Origin: DASYAE01 sp036501535 | Lineage (GTDB): Bacteria; Actinomycetota; Actinomycetes; Streptomycetales; Catenulisporaceae | Direction of reading: 5' to 3' | Length of the DNA: 40,503 bases | NCBI GenBank assembly: GCA_036501535.1 | Contig: DASYAE010000267.1 | Coordinates: 1-40,503, forward strand | Shown: piece by piece, positions 1 to 6,796 of the stretch | Layout: every line of letters starts with the position of its first letter | Position numbering within the stretch: the first letter of the stretch is position 1 | Made by a program: the position numbers and the translations under genes | The notes under the pieces: model-generated | Databases searched by the model: none | Told to the model about the DNA's origin: nothing | The model's input: only the letters and a program-made list of their open reading frames with translations

Positions 1-35
1 AGGCGGACAGCAGCCAGCAATATGCCTGTCCGCCT
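1..35. terminator. Inverted repeat, likely terminator of a gene left of the window
   Basis: A perfect 10-bp stem (AGGCGGACAG at 1-10 pairing with 26-35) encloses a 15-nt loop. No coding frame precedes it in the window, so I read it as the transcription terminator of an upstream gene. There is no U-tract, as is common in high-GC actinobacteria. Confidence 0.5.
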
Positions 36-187
36 CCTACTCCTGCCCCTGGTTGCCGGCTCGGCCGTAACAGAGGCCTAACTATGTTACGGGCCCGATA
101 CGGCCGACCGCCTATGAAGGTGCGTCAGACGCAAGCGCTGCGGCGACATCCGCCGCGGGACGCTGCGCCGAAAGGAAGTCGACGCCC

Positions 188-1645
188 GTGAAACTCCGCC
201 TGAGAGCCACCCGCTGGCCCGCCATAGCCGCCCTGTCGTGCGCGCTCGTGGCGACGACCGCAGTCGCCAGCGACGCCGTCAGTACGCAGCAGGCCGACGA
301 CGCCCCGCCGGCTTGCGCGACGCCCTCGTCGGGCACGCAGCCGCCGCCCGTGGAGCCGACCACGGCGACCACCATCGAGCAGGCGTATTACTGCATCTTC
401 GCGAACTATTACGGCGGCCCGGCGCTGGATGACCGGACGCTGCTGATCGGCGCGTTCGCCGGACTCACCCAGGAACTCGACGTCCTCGGGGACGACCAGC
501 CCGACGCGACGATGCCGGCGCTGACCGGCGACCGGGACAGCGACTGGACCGCGTTCAGCACCGTCTACCAGCACATCATCGACGAACTGCCGAACGATCC
601 GACGCTGCGTCAGCAGGTCGCCGAGGCCACCATGAACGGCATGGTGTCCGCTCTGGACGACAACCACGCAGGGTGGGCCTATCCGCCGACCACGATGCCG
701 CCCGGAGCTCAGCCCGGCGAGACCGACGGGCTGGGAATCCAGACGACGCCGACGGCGCCGCTGGCCGCAGCGGCCCCGCATGAGGCACTGGGGCCGCTAT
801 ACATCTCCTCGGTCCAGGGCCCTTCGGCGCAGGCCGGCTTGCTGCCGGGTGACGTGATCGAATCGGTGGACGGCTCGGCGCCGTTCGTCGACGGCTCGGT
901 GTCCCCCGGCGTGTTCGGACTGCTCGAAGAGCAGTACCCGGACGAGCAGCCGGTGCAGATCACGCTGTGGCGCCCGGCCACGAATCTCACCTGGACCGTG
1001 TCGCTGACGCCTGCGCTGTACACGCCCACCGTGCTGCCGACGACGTCAGTCACCTCGACGAAGCTGTTGGCGGGCGACGTGGCTTACATCCAGCTGAGCA
1101 AGTTCGGACCGACTGCGGCGACGGATGTGCTGAACGCGATCGCCTCGCTGGGTTCGGGTATCACGCTGCGCGGAGTGATCCTCGATCTGCGCGGCGACGG
1201 CGGCGGTGATCCCGCCCAAGCCGCCAGCCTGCTCGGTGCCTTCGAGCACGGCGAAGCATGGAGCTACGCCTGCAACGTCAGCGGCACCTGCACGCCGAAC
1301 TATCCGGATGCCACCGTTTCCCTGCTGCATCTTCCGCTGACCGTGCTGACCGACCGGGACTGCGCCTCGACCTGCGACGGGTTCTCCGCCGCGGTCAAGG
1401 ACCTGCATCTGGGCACCCTGATAGGCACCCGGACCGCCGGCGTGGCCTCGGGTCCCGCCGAGCCTTTCCTGCTCGACGACGGCAGTGCACTCGGCCTGCC
1501 GACGACGCACTGGCTGGGCCCGGACAAGGAGTTCGTCAACGGGATCGGCGTGGCGCCGGACTACATCGTCCCGTTGACCGCGCAGGACGTGTCCACCGGA
1601 AACGACCCGGACGTGGCTAAGGCCTTGGCGCTGCTTAGCAGCTGA
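188..1645 (+). CDS. Secreted S41-family (tail-specific / C-terminal processing) peptidase with PDZ domain
   Basis: A 485-residue exported protease-like protein. The GTG start at 188 follows an AAGGAAG ribosome-binding site. Residues about 1-30 form a signal peptide (basic start, hydrophobic core, AVAS cleavage region). A PDZ-like domain lies around 190-270 (SAQAGLLPGDVIESVDG, the usual ligand-groove signature). The S41 catalytic region follows from about 290 (GVILDLRGDGGGDP, then VLTDRDCASTCDGFSAA, then GTLIGTRTAGVASGP and the closing GIGVAPDY). The serine in CAST aligns with the usual catalytic serine. The lysine normally found in the 'GERTFGKG' element is absent here, so it resembles the IRBP/tricorn-like S41 branch rather than classical CtpA. 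Substrate unknown. It appears monocistronic, with a convergent epimerase downstream. Confidence 0.88.
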   Translation: MKLRLRATRWPAIAALSCALVATTAVASDAVSTQQADDAPPACATPSSGTQPPPVEPTTATTIEQAYYCIFANYYGGPALDDRTLLIGAFAGLTQELDVLGDDQPDATMPALTGDRDSDWTAFSTVYQHIIDELPNDPTLRQQVAEATMNGMVSALDDNHAGWAYPPTTMPPGAQPGETDGLGIQTTPTAPLAAAAPHEALGPLYISSVQGPSAQAGLLPGDVIESVDGSAPFVDGSVSPGVFGLLEEQYPDEQPVQITLWRPATNLTWTVSLTPALYTPTVLPTTSVTSTKLLAGDVAYIQLSKFGPTAATDVLNAIASLGSGITLRGVILDLRGDGGGDPAQAASLLGAFEHGEAWSYACNVSGTCTPNYPDATVSLLHLPLTVLTDRDCASTCDGFSAAVKDLHLGTLIGTRTAGVASGPAEPFLLDDGSALGLPTTHWLGPDKEFVNGIGVAPDYIVPLTAQDVSTGNDPDVAKALALLSS

Positions 1646-1659
1646 GCGAGAGCGCACGC

Positions 1660-1705
1660 TGCGGAGGCGGAACAGGATCCGAATATACGATTGTCAGCCT
1701 CCGCA
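1660..1705. terminator. Hairpin between convergent genes
   Basis: TGCGGAGGC at 1660-1668 pairs perfectly with GCCTCCGCA at 1697-1705 across a 28-nt loop. It lies between the end of the S41 peptidase and the end of the convergent epimerase gene, so it may serve both. The long loop makes the call moderate. Confidence 0.4.
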
Positions 1706-1728
1706 GGCGGCCTCACATGTTCGCACGC

Positions 1729-2646
1729 TCACTTCAACGCGGACGCCTTGACGGCCGACGCGAAGCCCTCCGCCAGGGCGGTGCGGGCCCGCCAGCCGGT
1801 CGCCGCGTGGAACGCGTCCGAGCTGATCCGCTGCGACCGGGCCAGCGGTTCGACCTTCTTGCCCACCAGCCGGGTCGCCAGCGGCGAGAGGAACCTGGCC
1901 GAGGACGAGCCGCCGGCCGCGGTGCCGAGTGCGCGGGCGAACTCCTCGCGCAGCACCGGGGTGCCCGCCACGTTGTAGATACCCGACGGCGCCGCGAGTG
2001 CCGCCACGACCGCCGCGGCCGCGTCGTCCACCGTGATGGGGGAGACGTAGCCGGCCGGATCGCCGGCCAGCACGCCCTTTCCGCGGCGGACCCGGTCGAG
2101 CAGCCAGCGGGTGTTCGCGTCGTCGCCGTACAGGACGCCGAAGCGCAGCACCACGGCGAACCGGTACTCGTTGCCGAAGCTCATCGCATTATCCGACGCG
2201 GTGAGCGCCGATCGGGTGAGCGGAGTCGGCGCGAGCCGGCCCGACTCGGTGATCCAGGCGTCCCCCGCGTCTGCGTAGACGAACGAAATACCCTCCTGGA
2301 CGAAGCGCAGCGCGCCGCAGTCCGCCGCCGCCTTCGCCAGGACCGCGCTGCCCTCGGTCCGGATCCGGTCGTTCTCCCGCCAGGACGCGGAGCGCAACGC
2401 GGCCGAGCCGGTCGGGATGTGCGTGGCGAGGTTGCAGACCACGTCGTGCCCCTCGACCGCGGAGCGCACCGCGGCCGGATCGAAGATGTCCGCGGCCACC
2501 GCGCGCGCCCCGGCCGCGGTCAGCGCCCTCTGCTTCGCCGCCCCCCGGGCGATCCCGGTCACCTCGTGGCGGCCCGCCACAAGCCGTCGCACCGCCGCCG
2601 AGCCCAGAACCCCCGTGGCTCCTGCAACGAAGACGCGCATTGTCAT
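1729..2646 (-). CDS. NAD-dependent epimerase/dehydratase (extended SDR family)
   Basis: A 305-residue extended short-chain dehydrogenase/reductase. The N-terminus MTMRVFVAGATGVLGSAAV carries the GxxGxxG NAD(P)-binding motif at about residues 7-15. Further on come a VCNLATHIP segment and GISFVYADAG, which occupies the region where the catalytic Tyr usually lies. The substrate-binding C-terminal half (RFGVLYG, VDDAAAAVVAAL, GIYNVAGT) is typical of nucleoside-diphosphate-sugar epimerases and related NAD(P)-binding proteins. I chose ATG 2646 because GGAGAGG lies just upstream; ATG 2640 is an equally spaced alternative. The frame is open further upstream but without family similarity. Substrate cannot be told. 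It is divergent from the lipoprotein gene at 2866. Confidence 0.82.
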   Translation of the reverse strand: MTMRVFVAGATGVLGSAAVRRLVAGRHEVTGIARGAAKQRALTAAGARAVAADIFDPAAVRSAVEGHDVVCNLATHIPTGSAALRSASWRENDRIRTEGSAVLAKAAADCGALRFVQEGISFVYADAGDAWITESGRLAPTPLTRSALTASDNAMSFGNEYRFAVVLRFGVLYGDDANTRWLLDRVRRGKGVLAGDPAGYVSPITVDDAAAAVVAALAAPSGIYNVAGTPVLREEFARALGTAAGGSSSARFLSPLATRLVGKKVEPLARSQRISSDAFHAATGWRARTALAEGFASAVKASALK

Positions 2647-2865
2647 CAACCTCTCCTCGGCCCACCAGCGACGACCACACCGTCCGACCACCGTAACCAT
2701 CCTCCATCCGGGTCGTTGTGACGGAGGGAAACGCCGGGCCGGATCATCCGTTCGGCTGACCTTTACTGGGATTCCACGACCCGTTGCCCAGTCAGGTCCT
2801 TCCAATTCCCCCCTTCCCAGAACCCTGCCGTCCGATTCCGGCGGCCGACGAGTAGGTACCCCCAG

Positions 2866-3888
2866 ATGTCAGGCACGGACGCGGTTGGCACGGCGAAGCT
2901 ACTCGGAACGGGGCTGCGCCCACGGCCCGGCTCGTCGGGGAGGGCCGGCTCGGCCGCCGTGCTCGCACTGCTCGGCGTGTGCGGCGCGACCCTGCTCACC
3001 TCGGGCTGCTCCAGCTCCGGGGTGCCGGTGGCGACCGATCCGGCCGCCGCGGTGAGCGACGCGGTGGCGGCCGCGGCAAGAATCCACACGGCCCAGGTGG
3101 AGACGTCCACCACGATGTCCGTGGCCGGCGCCTCGCAGGTGTTCACCGGTTCGGGTGCATTCGACTTCGACACGGAGGTCGGATACATCTCGCTGCAGGA
3201 GCCGAAATCCTCCACGCCGCTGGAAGAGATCATCACTCCGTCCGTCCTCTATATGCGCGAGCAGATCCAGTCCGGAAAGCCGGCCGACGCGGCGTCGGGC
3301 AAATGGCGGTGGGTGGACGCGACGAAGCTTCCGGACGGCGATCTGATCAGCGCCGGGTGCACGAGCCCGGTGTTCGACCTCGCGCTGCTGCGCGGGGTGA
3401 GCGCGCAGACGGTGAAGTACGCCGGCCCGGCGACCGTCAACGGCACCGCGGTCGCGCACTACACCGGCACCCTCGATCTGGTCGCCGCGGCGGGTCTGGC
3501 CGCGGAGCCGATCAAGTCCGAGCTGCTCGCCGCCGCGCACTCGTTCTCCCAGCAGGACGTCGCCTTCGACGCCTACCTCGACGCGCAGGGCGAGCTGCGC
3601 CGGGTCACCGCGCACTTCTCCTTCCGCGCCGCCCCGCCGGCACAGGGGATGGTGACGATCACCGCGATCACCGACCTGTTCTCGCTCGGCTCGCCGGTCA
3701 CCGTCTCCACGCCGGCCGCGGCCGATCTGGCGTCCCCGATGCCCGCCGCGGCAGGTTCGGGCGCGGCCGCCGGGAGCTCCCCCGCCGGCGGTCCTCCCGC
3801 CGACTCGGCGTCGGCTCCCGCAGCCGGCGTAAGCACCCCTGCACTTGCCAACCCCAGGTCATCGAACCAGTCCTCAGCGACTCCGTAA
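2866..3888 (+). CDS. Putative lipoprotein (LppX/LprG-like)
   Basis: A 340-residue predicted lipoprotein. After a 30-residue basic/polar N-region, a hydrophobic stretch ends in a lipobox (LTSGC, with Cys at about 48), so the mature protein should be lipid-anchored outside the membrane. The body (about 60-275) has the layout of LppX/LprG-type or DUF1396-like actinobacterial lipoproteins: an early helix, then strands that include MSVAGASQVFTGSGAFDF and a C-terminal LRRVTAHFSF strand. The last ~50 residues are a low-complexity Ala/Ser/Pro/Gly tail. The family is associated with lipid or glycolipid handling in mycobacteria; a function here is inference only. The start codon has only a weak ribosome-binding site. 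Confidence 0.72.
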   Translation: MSGTDAVGTAKLLGTGLRPRPGSSGRAGSAAVLALLGVCGATLLTSGCSSSGVPVATDPAAAVSDAVAAAARIHTAQVETSTTMSVAGASQVFTGSGAFDFDTEVGYISLQEPKSSTPLEEIITPSVLYMREQIQSGKPADAASGKWRWVDATKLPDGDLISAGCTSPVFDLALLRGVSAQTVKYAGPATVNGTAVAHYTGTLDLVAAAGLAAEPIKSELLAAAHSFSQQDVAFDAYLDAQGELRRVTAHFSFRAAPPAQGMVTITAITDLFSLGSPVTVSTPAAADLASPMPAAAGSGAAAGSSPAGGPPADSASAPAAGVSTPALANPRSSNQSSATP

Positions 3889-4081
3889 TCGGGTAAATTC
3901 GCAGGTCCGTCCGGCACCCCTGGAAGGGGCTAGCCTGGACTAGTCCACCGCGCCGCCGGATGACCCAACCGGGCCATGGTTCGGGCGGCGGGTGCTCTCT
4001 AGGCTGGGAAACGTCAGCGCGTACGACGCAAAAGGGGGTCCGCGCGGCGTGGCTCGCCGCGACGCTAAGGAGGTGACCGCG

Positions 4082-4666
4082 GTGCGCCCAGCAACAGGCC
4101 GATCGGATGTTTTCGCAGGCGGACCCGGCTACCCGGCCGCCGAGCCCGGTGTCGTGGGTGAACGCACCGCTGTTGATGAGCACAGCGTTGCCGAATCACA
4201 CCGCGCCGTTGGAGGATCCGTGGATCGAGGTCGCAGCGTCGTGGACCACTGCAGCGCATCGGAATCCGGAGTCACACCGCCGGTCGCGGCACCGCCGGAC
4301 GCAGCGGCTCCGTCAAGCCCTGCTTCATCACCCGCTGTTGCGGCGGCCAATGCCGGATCATCCGGGGCCGGATCATCCAGTGCGGCGACCCGGCGCCCTA
4401 GCTGCTCGCCGCCGACCGGCGGCCCGGCGCACGGTAGTGGTCATGGCAGCGCAGGCTACGGCGGGGCCCGCGGCAGCGGCCGGTTCGGCAAGGCCGCGCC
4501 GATGTTCTCCGCGAGCCGGGAATCGGTGCACGACCGGGTCGCGCTCGAGGAGATCGACCTCTACGCGGAGCTGATCATCGCGGCGCAGCGCAGCGAGCAG
4601 CCGCTGTCCCGGGCGGACATCGACCAGGTGCTCGGCGTGCAGCCGGTCGCGTCGGTCGGCGTCTGA
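4082..4666 (+). CDS. Hypothetical protein; conserved short C-terminal segment, uncertain N-terminal frame
   Basis: GTG 4082 sits 8 nt after a near-perfect ribosome-binding site (AAGGAGG at 4067-4073), giving 194 residues. The first ~135 residues are Ala/Ser/Gly/Pro-rich and have poor third-position GC. Only the last ~55 residues look like an ordinary gene, with high third-position GC and a helical pattern (VALEEIDLYAELIIAA, then LSRADIDQVLGVQP), resembling small actinobacterial hypothetical proteins. ATG 4502 would give that segment alone but has no clear ribosome-binding site. Another frame (see 4107) has better codon statistics between about 4110 and 4450. Either two overlapping genes exist or a frameshift joined two frames. 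Function unknown. Confidence 0.5.
   Translation: MRPATGRSDVFAGGPGYPAAEPGVVGERTAVDEHSVAESHRAVGGSVDRGRSVVDHCSASESGVTPPVAAPPDAAAPSSPASSPAVAAANAGSSGAGSSSAATRRPSCSPPTGGPAHGSGHGSAGYGGARGSGRFGKAAPMFSASRESVHDRVALEEIDLYAELIIAAQRSEQPLSRADIDQVLGVQPVASVGV
4107..4574 (+). CDS. Alternative-frame hypothetical ORF overlapping the 4082 gene
   Basis: A 155-codon frame overlaps the previous entry in the other reading frame. Between about 4110 and 4450 its third-position GC is clearly higher than that of the overlapping frame, and the translation has non-repetitive content (LPNHTAPLEDPWIEVAASW) followed by an Arg/His-rich stretch. After about 4460 it degenerates while the other frame improves. There is no good ribosome-binding site at ATG 4107; ATG 4176 is another possible start. 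It may be a separate small gene, or the true N-terminal half of a gene whose C-terminus lies in the 4082 frame. I do not recognise it. Confidence 0.35.
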   Translation: MFSQADPATRPPSPVSWVNAPLLMSTALPNHTAPLEDPWIEVAASWTTAAHRNPESHRRSRHRRTQRLRQALLHHPLLRRPMPDHPGPDHPVRRPGALAARRRPAARRTVVVMAAQATAGPAAAAGSARPRRCSPRAGNRCTTGSRSRRSTSTRS

Positions 4667-4923
4667 GCACATACACAACGTGTGCACATAGTCACGTACA
4701 CCGGCGAGTTCGTTCAGAATCGGCAGAACCCCTGATCGCGGCCCCCGCGCAGCCGGCCGGTTCTCCCTACCGGTCGGCGCTCGCTCGCGCGTGCGTGCCG
4801 CGATACCGGCACCCGGGCCTTAGCATCCTGGTGGTCATGAAAGGCTGATGTCCGGCCGACACCACGGCTGCCGAAAAACACCGCGCCGAAGAAGACTGCG
4901 CCGAAGTACCGCCGGAGAACCCT

Positions 4924-5544
4924 GTGCGTCTGCGACTGACCCCGAAGGACACCAGATTCTATGAGCTGTTCGCGCAAGCGGCGGACAACCTGGTGTCCGG
5001 AACCACCCTGCTCACCGAGCTCCTCGGCGCGCAGGCGGCGGACCGCGCCGCGATCGCCGAGCGGATGCGGGACGCCGAGCACGCCGGCGACGAGGTGACG
5101 CACCAGATCTACCAGCAGCTCAACTCCTCCTTCATCACCCCGTTCGACCGGGAGGACATCTACGAGCTGGCCAGCCGGCTCGACGACGTCATGGACTTCA
5201 TGGAGGCCGCGGTCGACCTGACCGTGCTCTACCAGATCGAGGCGCTGCCGGCCGGGGTGGCGGACCAGGTGGACGTGCTGGTGCGGGCGGCGGACCTGAC
5301 CGCGGAGGCGATGCCGCGGCTGCGCACCATGAAGAACCTGCGGGACTACTGGATCGAGGTCAACCGGCTGGAGAACCAGGCCGACCAGGTCTACCGCAAA
5401 CTGCTGGCGCACCTGTTCTCCGGCGAGTTCGACGCGATAACCGTGATGAAGCTGCGGGAGATCGTGGAGAACCTGGAGGCCGCGGCGGACGGGCTCGAGC
5501 ACGTGGCGAACACGGTCGAGACGATCGTGGTCAAGGAGTCCTGA
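4924..5544 (+). CDS. DUF47 family protein, PhoU-like partner of the phosphate transporter
   Basis: A 206-residue all-helical protein of the DUF47/PhoU-like family. The start MRLRLTPKDTRFYELFAQAADNL and the helices LTELLGA, RMRDAEHAGDEVTHQIYQQL, FDREDIYELASRLDDVMDFMEAA and RLENQADQVYR are typical. These proteins nearly always sit beside pit-type phosphate transporters and are thought to regulate them from the cytoplasm. Here the pit gene begins 3 nt after the stop codon, so the two are almost certainly co-transcribed. GTG 4924 is used as start; it gives the family's usual length. Confidence 0.93.
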   Translation: MRLRLTPKDTRFYELFAQAADNLVSGTTLLTELLGAQAADRAAIAERMRDAEHAGDEVTHQIYQQLNSSFITPFDREDIYELASRLDDVMDFMEAAVDLTVLYQIEALPAGVADQVDVLVRAADLTAEAMPRLRTMKNLRDYWIEVNRLENQADQVYRKLLAHLFSGEFDAITVMKLREIVENLEAAADGLEHVANTVETIVVKES

Positions 5545-5547
5545 CCG

Positions 5548-6561
5548 GTGCTCACCGTGAGTCTGGTCCTGGTCGTGCTGGTCGCGCTGGGATTCGCCTA
5601 CACCAACGGCTTCCACGACTCGGCGAACGCCATCGCCACCTCGGTCTCGACCCGGGCGCTGACCCCGCGGGCCGCGCTGGTCATGGCGGGCGTGATGAAC
5701 CTGGCCGGGGCGTGGCTCGGCCTGCAGCTCGGCGGCGGGGTGGTCTCGGCGATCACCAAAGGCATCATCTCCGCGCCGCAGAGCGGGAAGCAGGGCCTGA
5801 TCGTGGTCTTCGCGCTGCTGGCCGGGGCGATCGTGTGGAATCTGATCACCTGGTACTTCGGGCTGCCCTCGTCCAGCACGCACGCGCTGATCGGCGGGAT
5901 GACCGGCGCGGGCTTCGCCTCGGGTCTGACGGTGCACTGGGTCGGCCTGTGGGAGAAGGTCGTGCTGCCGATGCTGCTCTCCCCGACGGTCGGCTTCGTG
6001 CTGGCCTATTTCCTGATGGTCGGACTGCTGTGGGCGTTCCGGCGGCAGCGGCCTGGCCGGGTGGCGCGCGGATTCCGGATGGCGCAGACCGTCTCGGCGG
6101 CGAGCATGGCGCTCGGGCACGGCATCCAGGACGCGCAGAAGAGCATGGGCGTGATCATGCTCGCGCTGATCGCCGGCGAACACGCGACCACTTCGTCGGA
6201 GGTTCCGTGGTGGGTCCTGTGGGTCGTCGCGCTGGCGATCTCGCTGGGCACCTATTCCGGCGGATGGCGCGTTATGCGCACCCTCGGCCGTAAAGTCATC
6301 GAGCTGGACCCACCGCGCGGCTTCTCCGCGGAGACCGTGGCGTCGCTGGTGCTCTACTTCACCGCGTTCATCTATCCGGCGCCGGTCTCCACGACCCACG
6401 TCATCACCGGCTCGATCATGGGCGCCGGCGCGACGAAGCGGGTCAAGGCGGTCCGCTGGGGCCTGGCCCGGACGATCGTCTACACCTGGGTCCTGACCAT
6501 TCCGGCGGCGGGCGTCTGCGCCGCAGTCGTCTACTACATCGCGCACGCCGTGCTGCGTTAG
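5548..6561 (+). CDS. pit: PiT family inorganic phosphate transporter
   Basis: A 337-residue integral membrane permease for low-affinity, ion-coupled phosphate uptake. The two signature repeats of the family are visible: GFAYTNGFHDSANAIATSVS near the N-terminus, and LGHGIQDAQKSMGVIMLAL after the central loop. Around them lie about ten hydrophobic segments. The short basic loop RRQRPGRVARGF separates the two halves. The GTG start at 5548 lies 3 nt after the DUF47 stop, indicating translational coupling. No convincing PHO box was seen upstream of the operon. Confidence 0.94.
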   Translation: MLTVSLVLVVLVALGFAYTNGFHDSANAIATSVSTRALTPRAALVMAGVMNLAGAWLGLQLGGGVVSAITKGIISAPQSGKQGLIVVFALLAGAIVWNLITWYFGLPSSSTHALIGGMTGAGFASGLTVHWVGLWEKVVLPMLLSPTVGFVLAYFLMVGLLWAFRRQRPGRVARGFRMAQTVSAASMALGHGIQDAQKSMGVIMLALIAGEHATTSSEVPWWVLWVVALAISLGTYSGGWRVMRTLGRKVIELDPPRGFSAETVASLVLYFTAFIYPAPVSTTHVITGSIMGAGATKRVKAVRWGLARTIVYTWVLTIPAAGVCAAVVYYIAHAVLR

Positions 6562-6796
6562 ACGTTCTGCCCGTATCAACCGGGCACGAATAGCCGCCCA
6601 GGAATCCGCCGAATCCGCTGAACCCGGCAAGCCGAGCCGAAGTCGAGCCGATTCGGCTGGAGCAGGATCGCGGCGCGCCTACCAGCAGCCTGCCCCGAGA
6701 AAACTCCATCACTGCATCTCAATACTGCGTCTCAGCACGGTTCCACGTGAAACTGCCACTCAGTTAGAGTGCTAATAAGTATGATGATCTGCCCGG

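Noticed and set aside
4690..4730. Possible PHO box before the DUF47-pit operon (GTTC-containing repeats)
   Set aside because: Only short, badly spaced partial matches to GTTCACC; not enough for a call.
4714..6630. A 638-codon minus-strand frame
   Set aside because: Antisense to the DUF47 and pit genes, with Arg/His/Asp-rich shadow composition.
6767..6775. GAGTGCTAA, half of a CIRCE heat-shock operator
   Set aside because: The partner arm TTAGCACTC is not present 9 nt upstream, and no heat-shock gene is adjacent.
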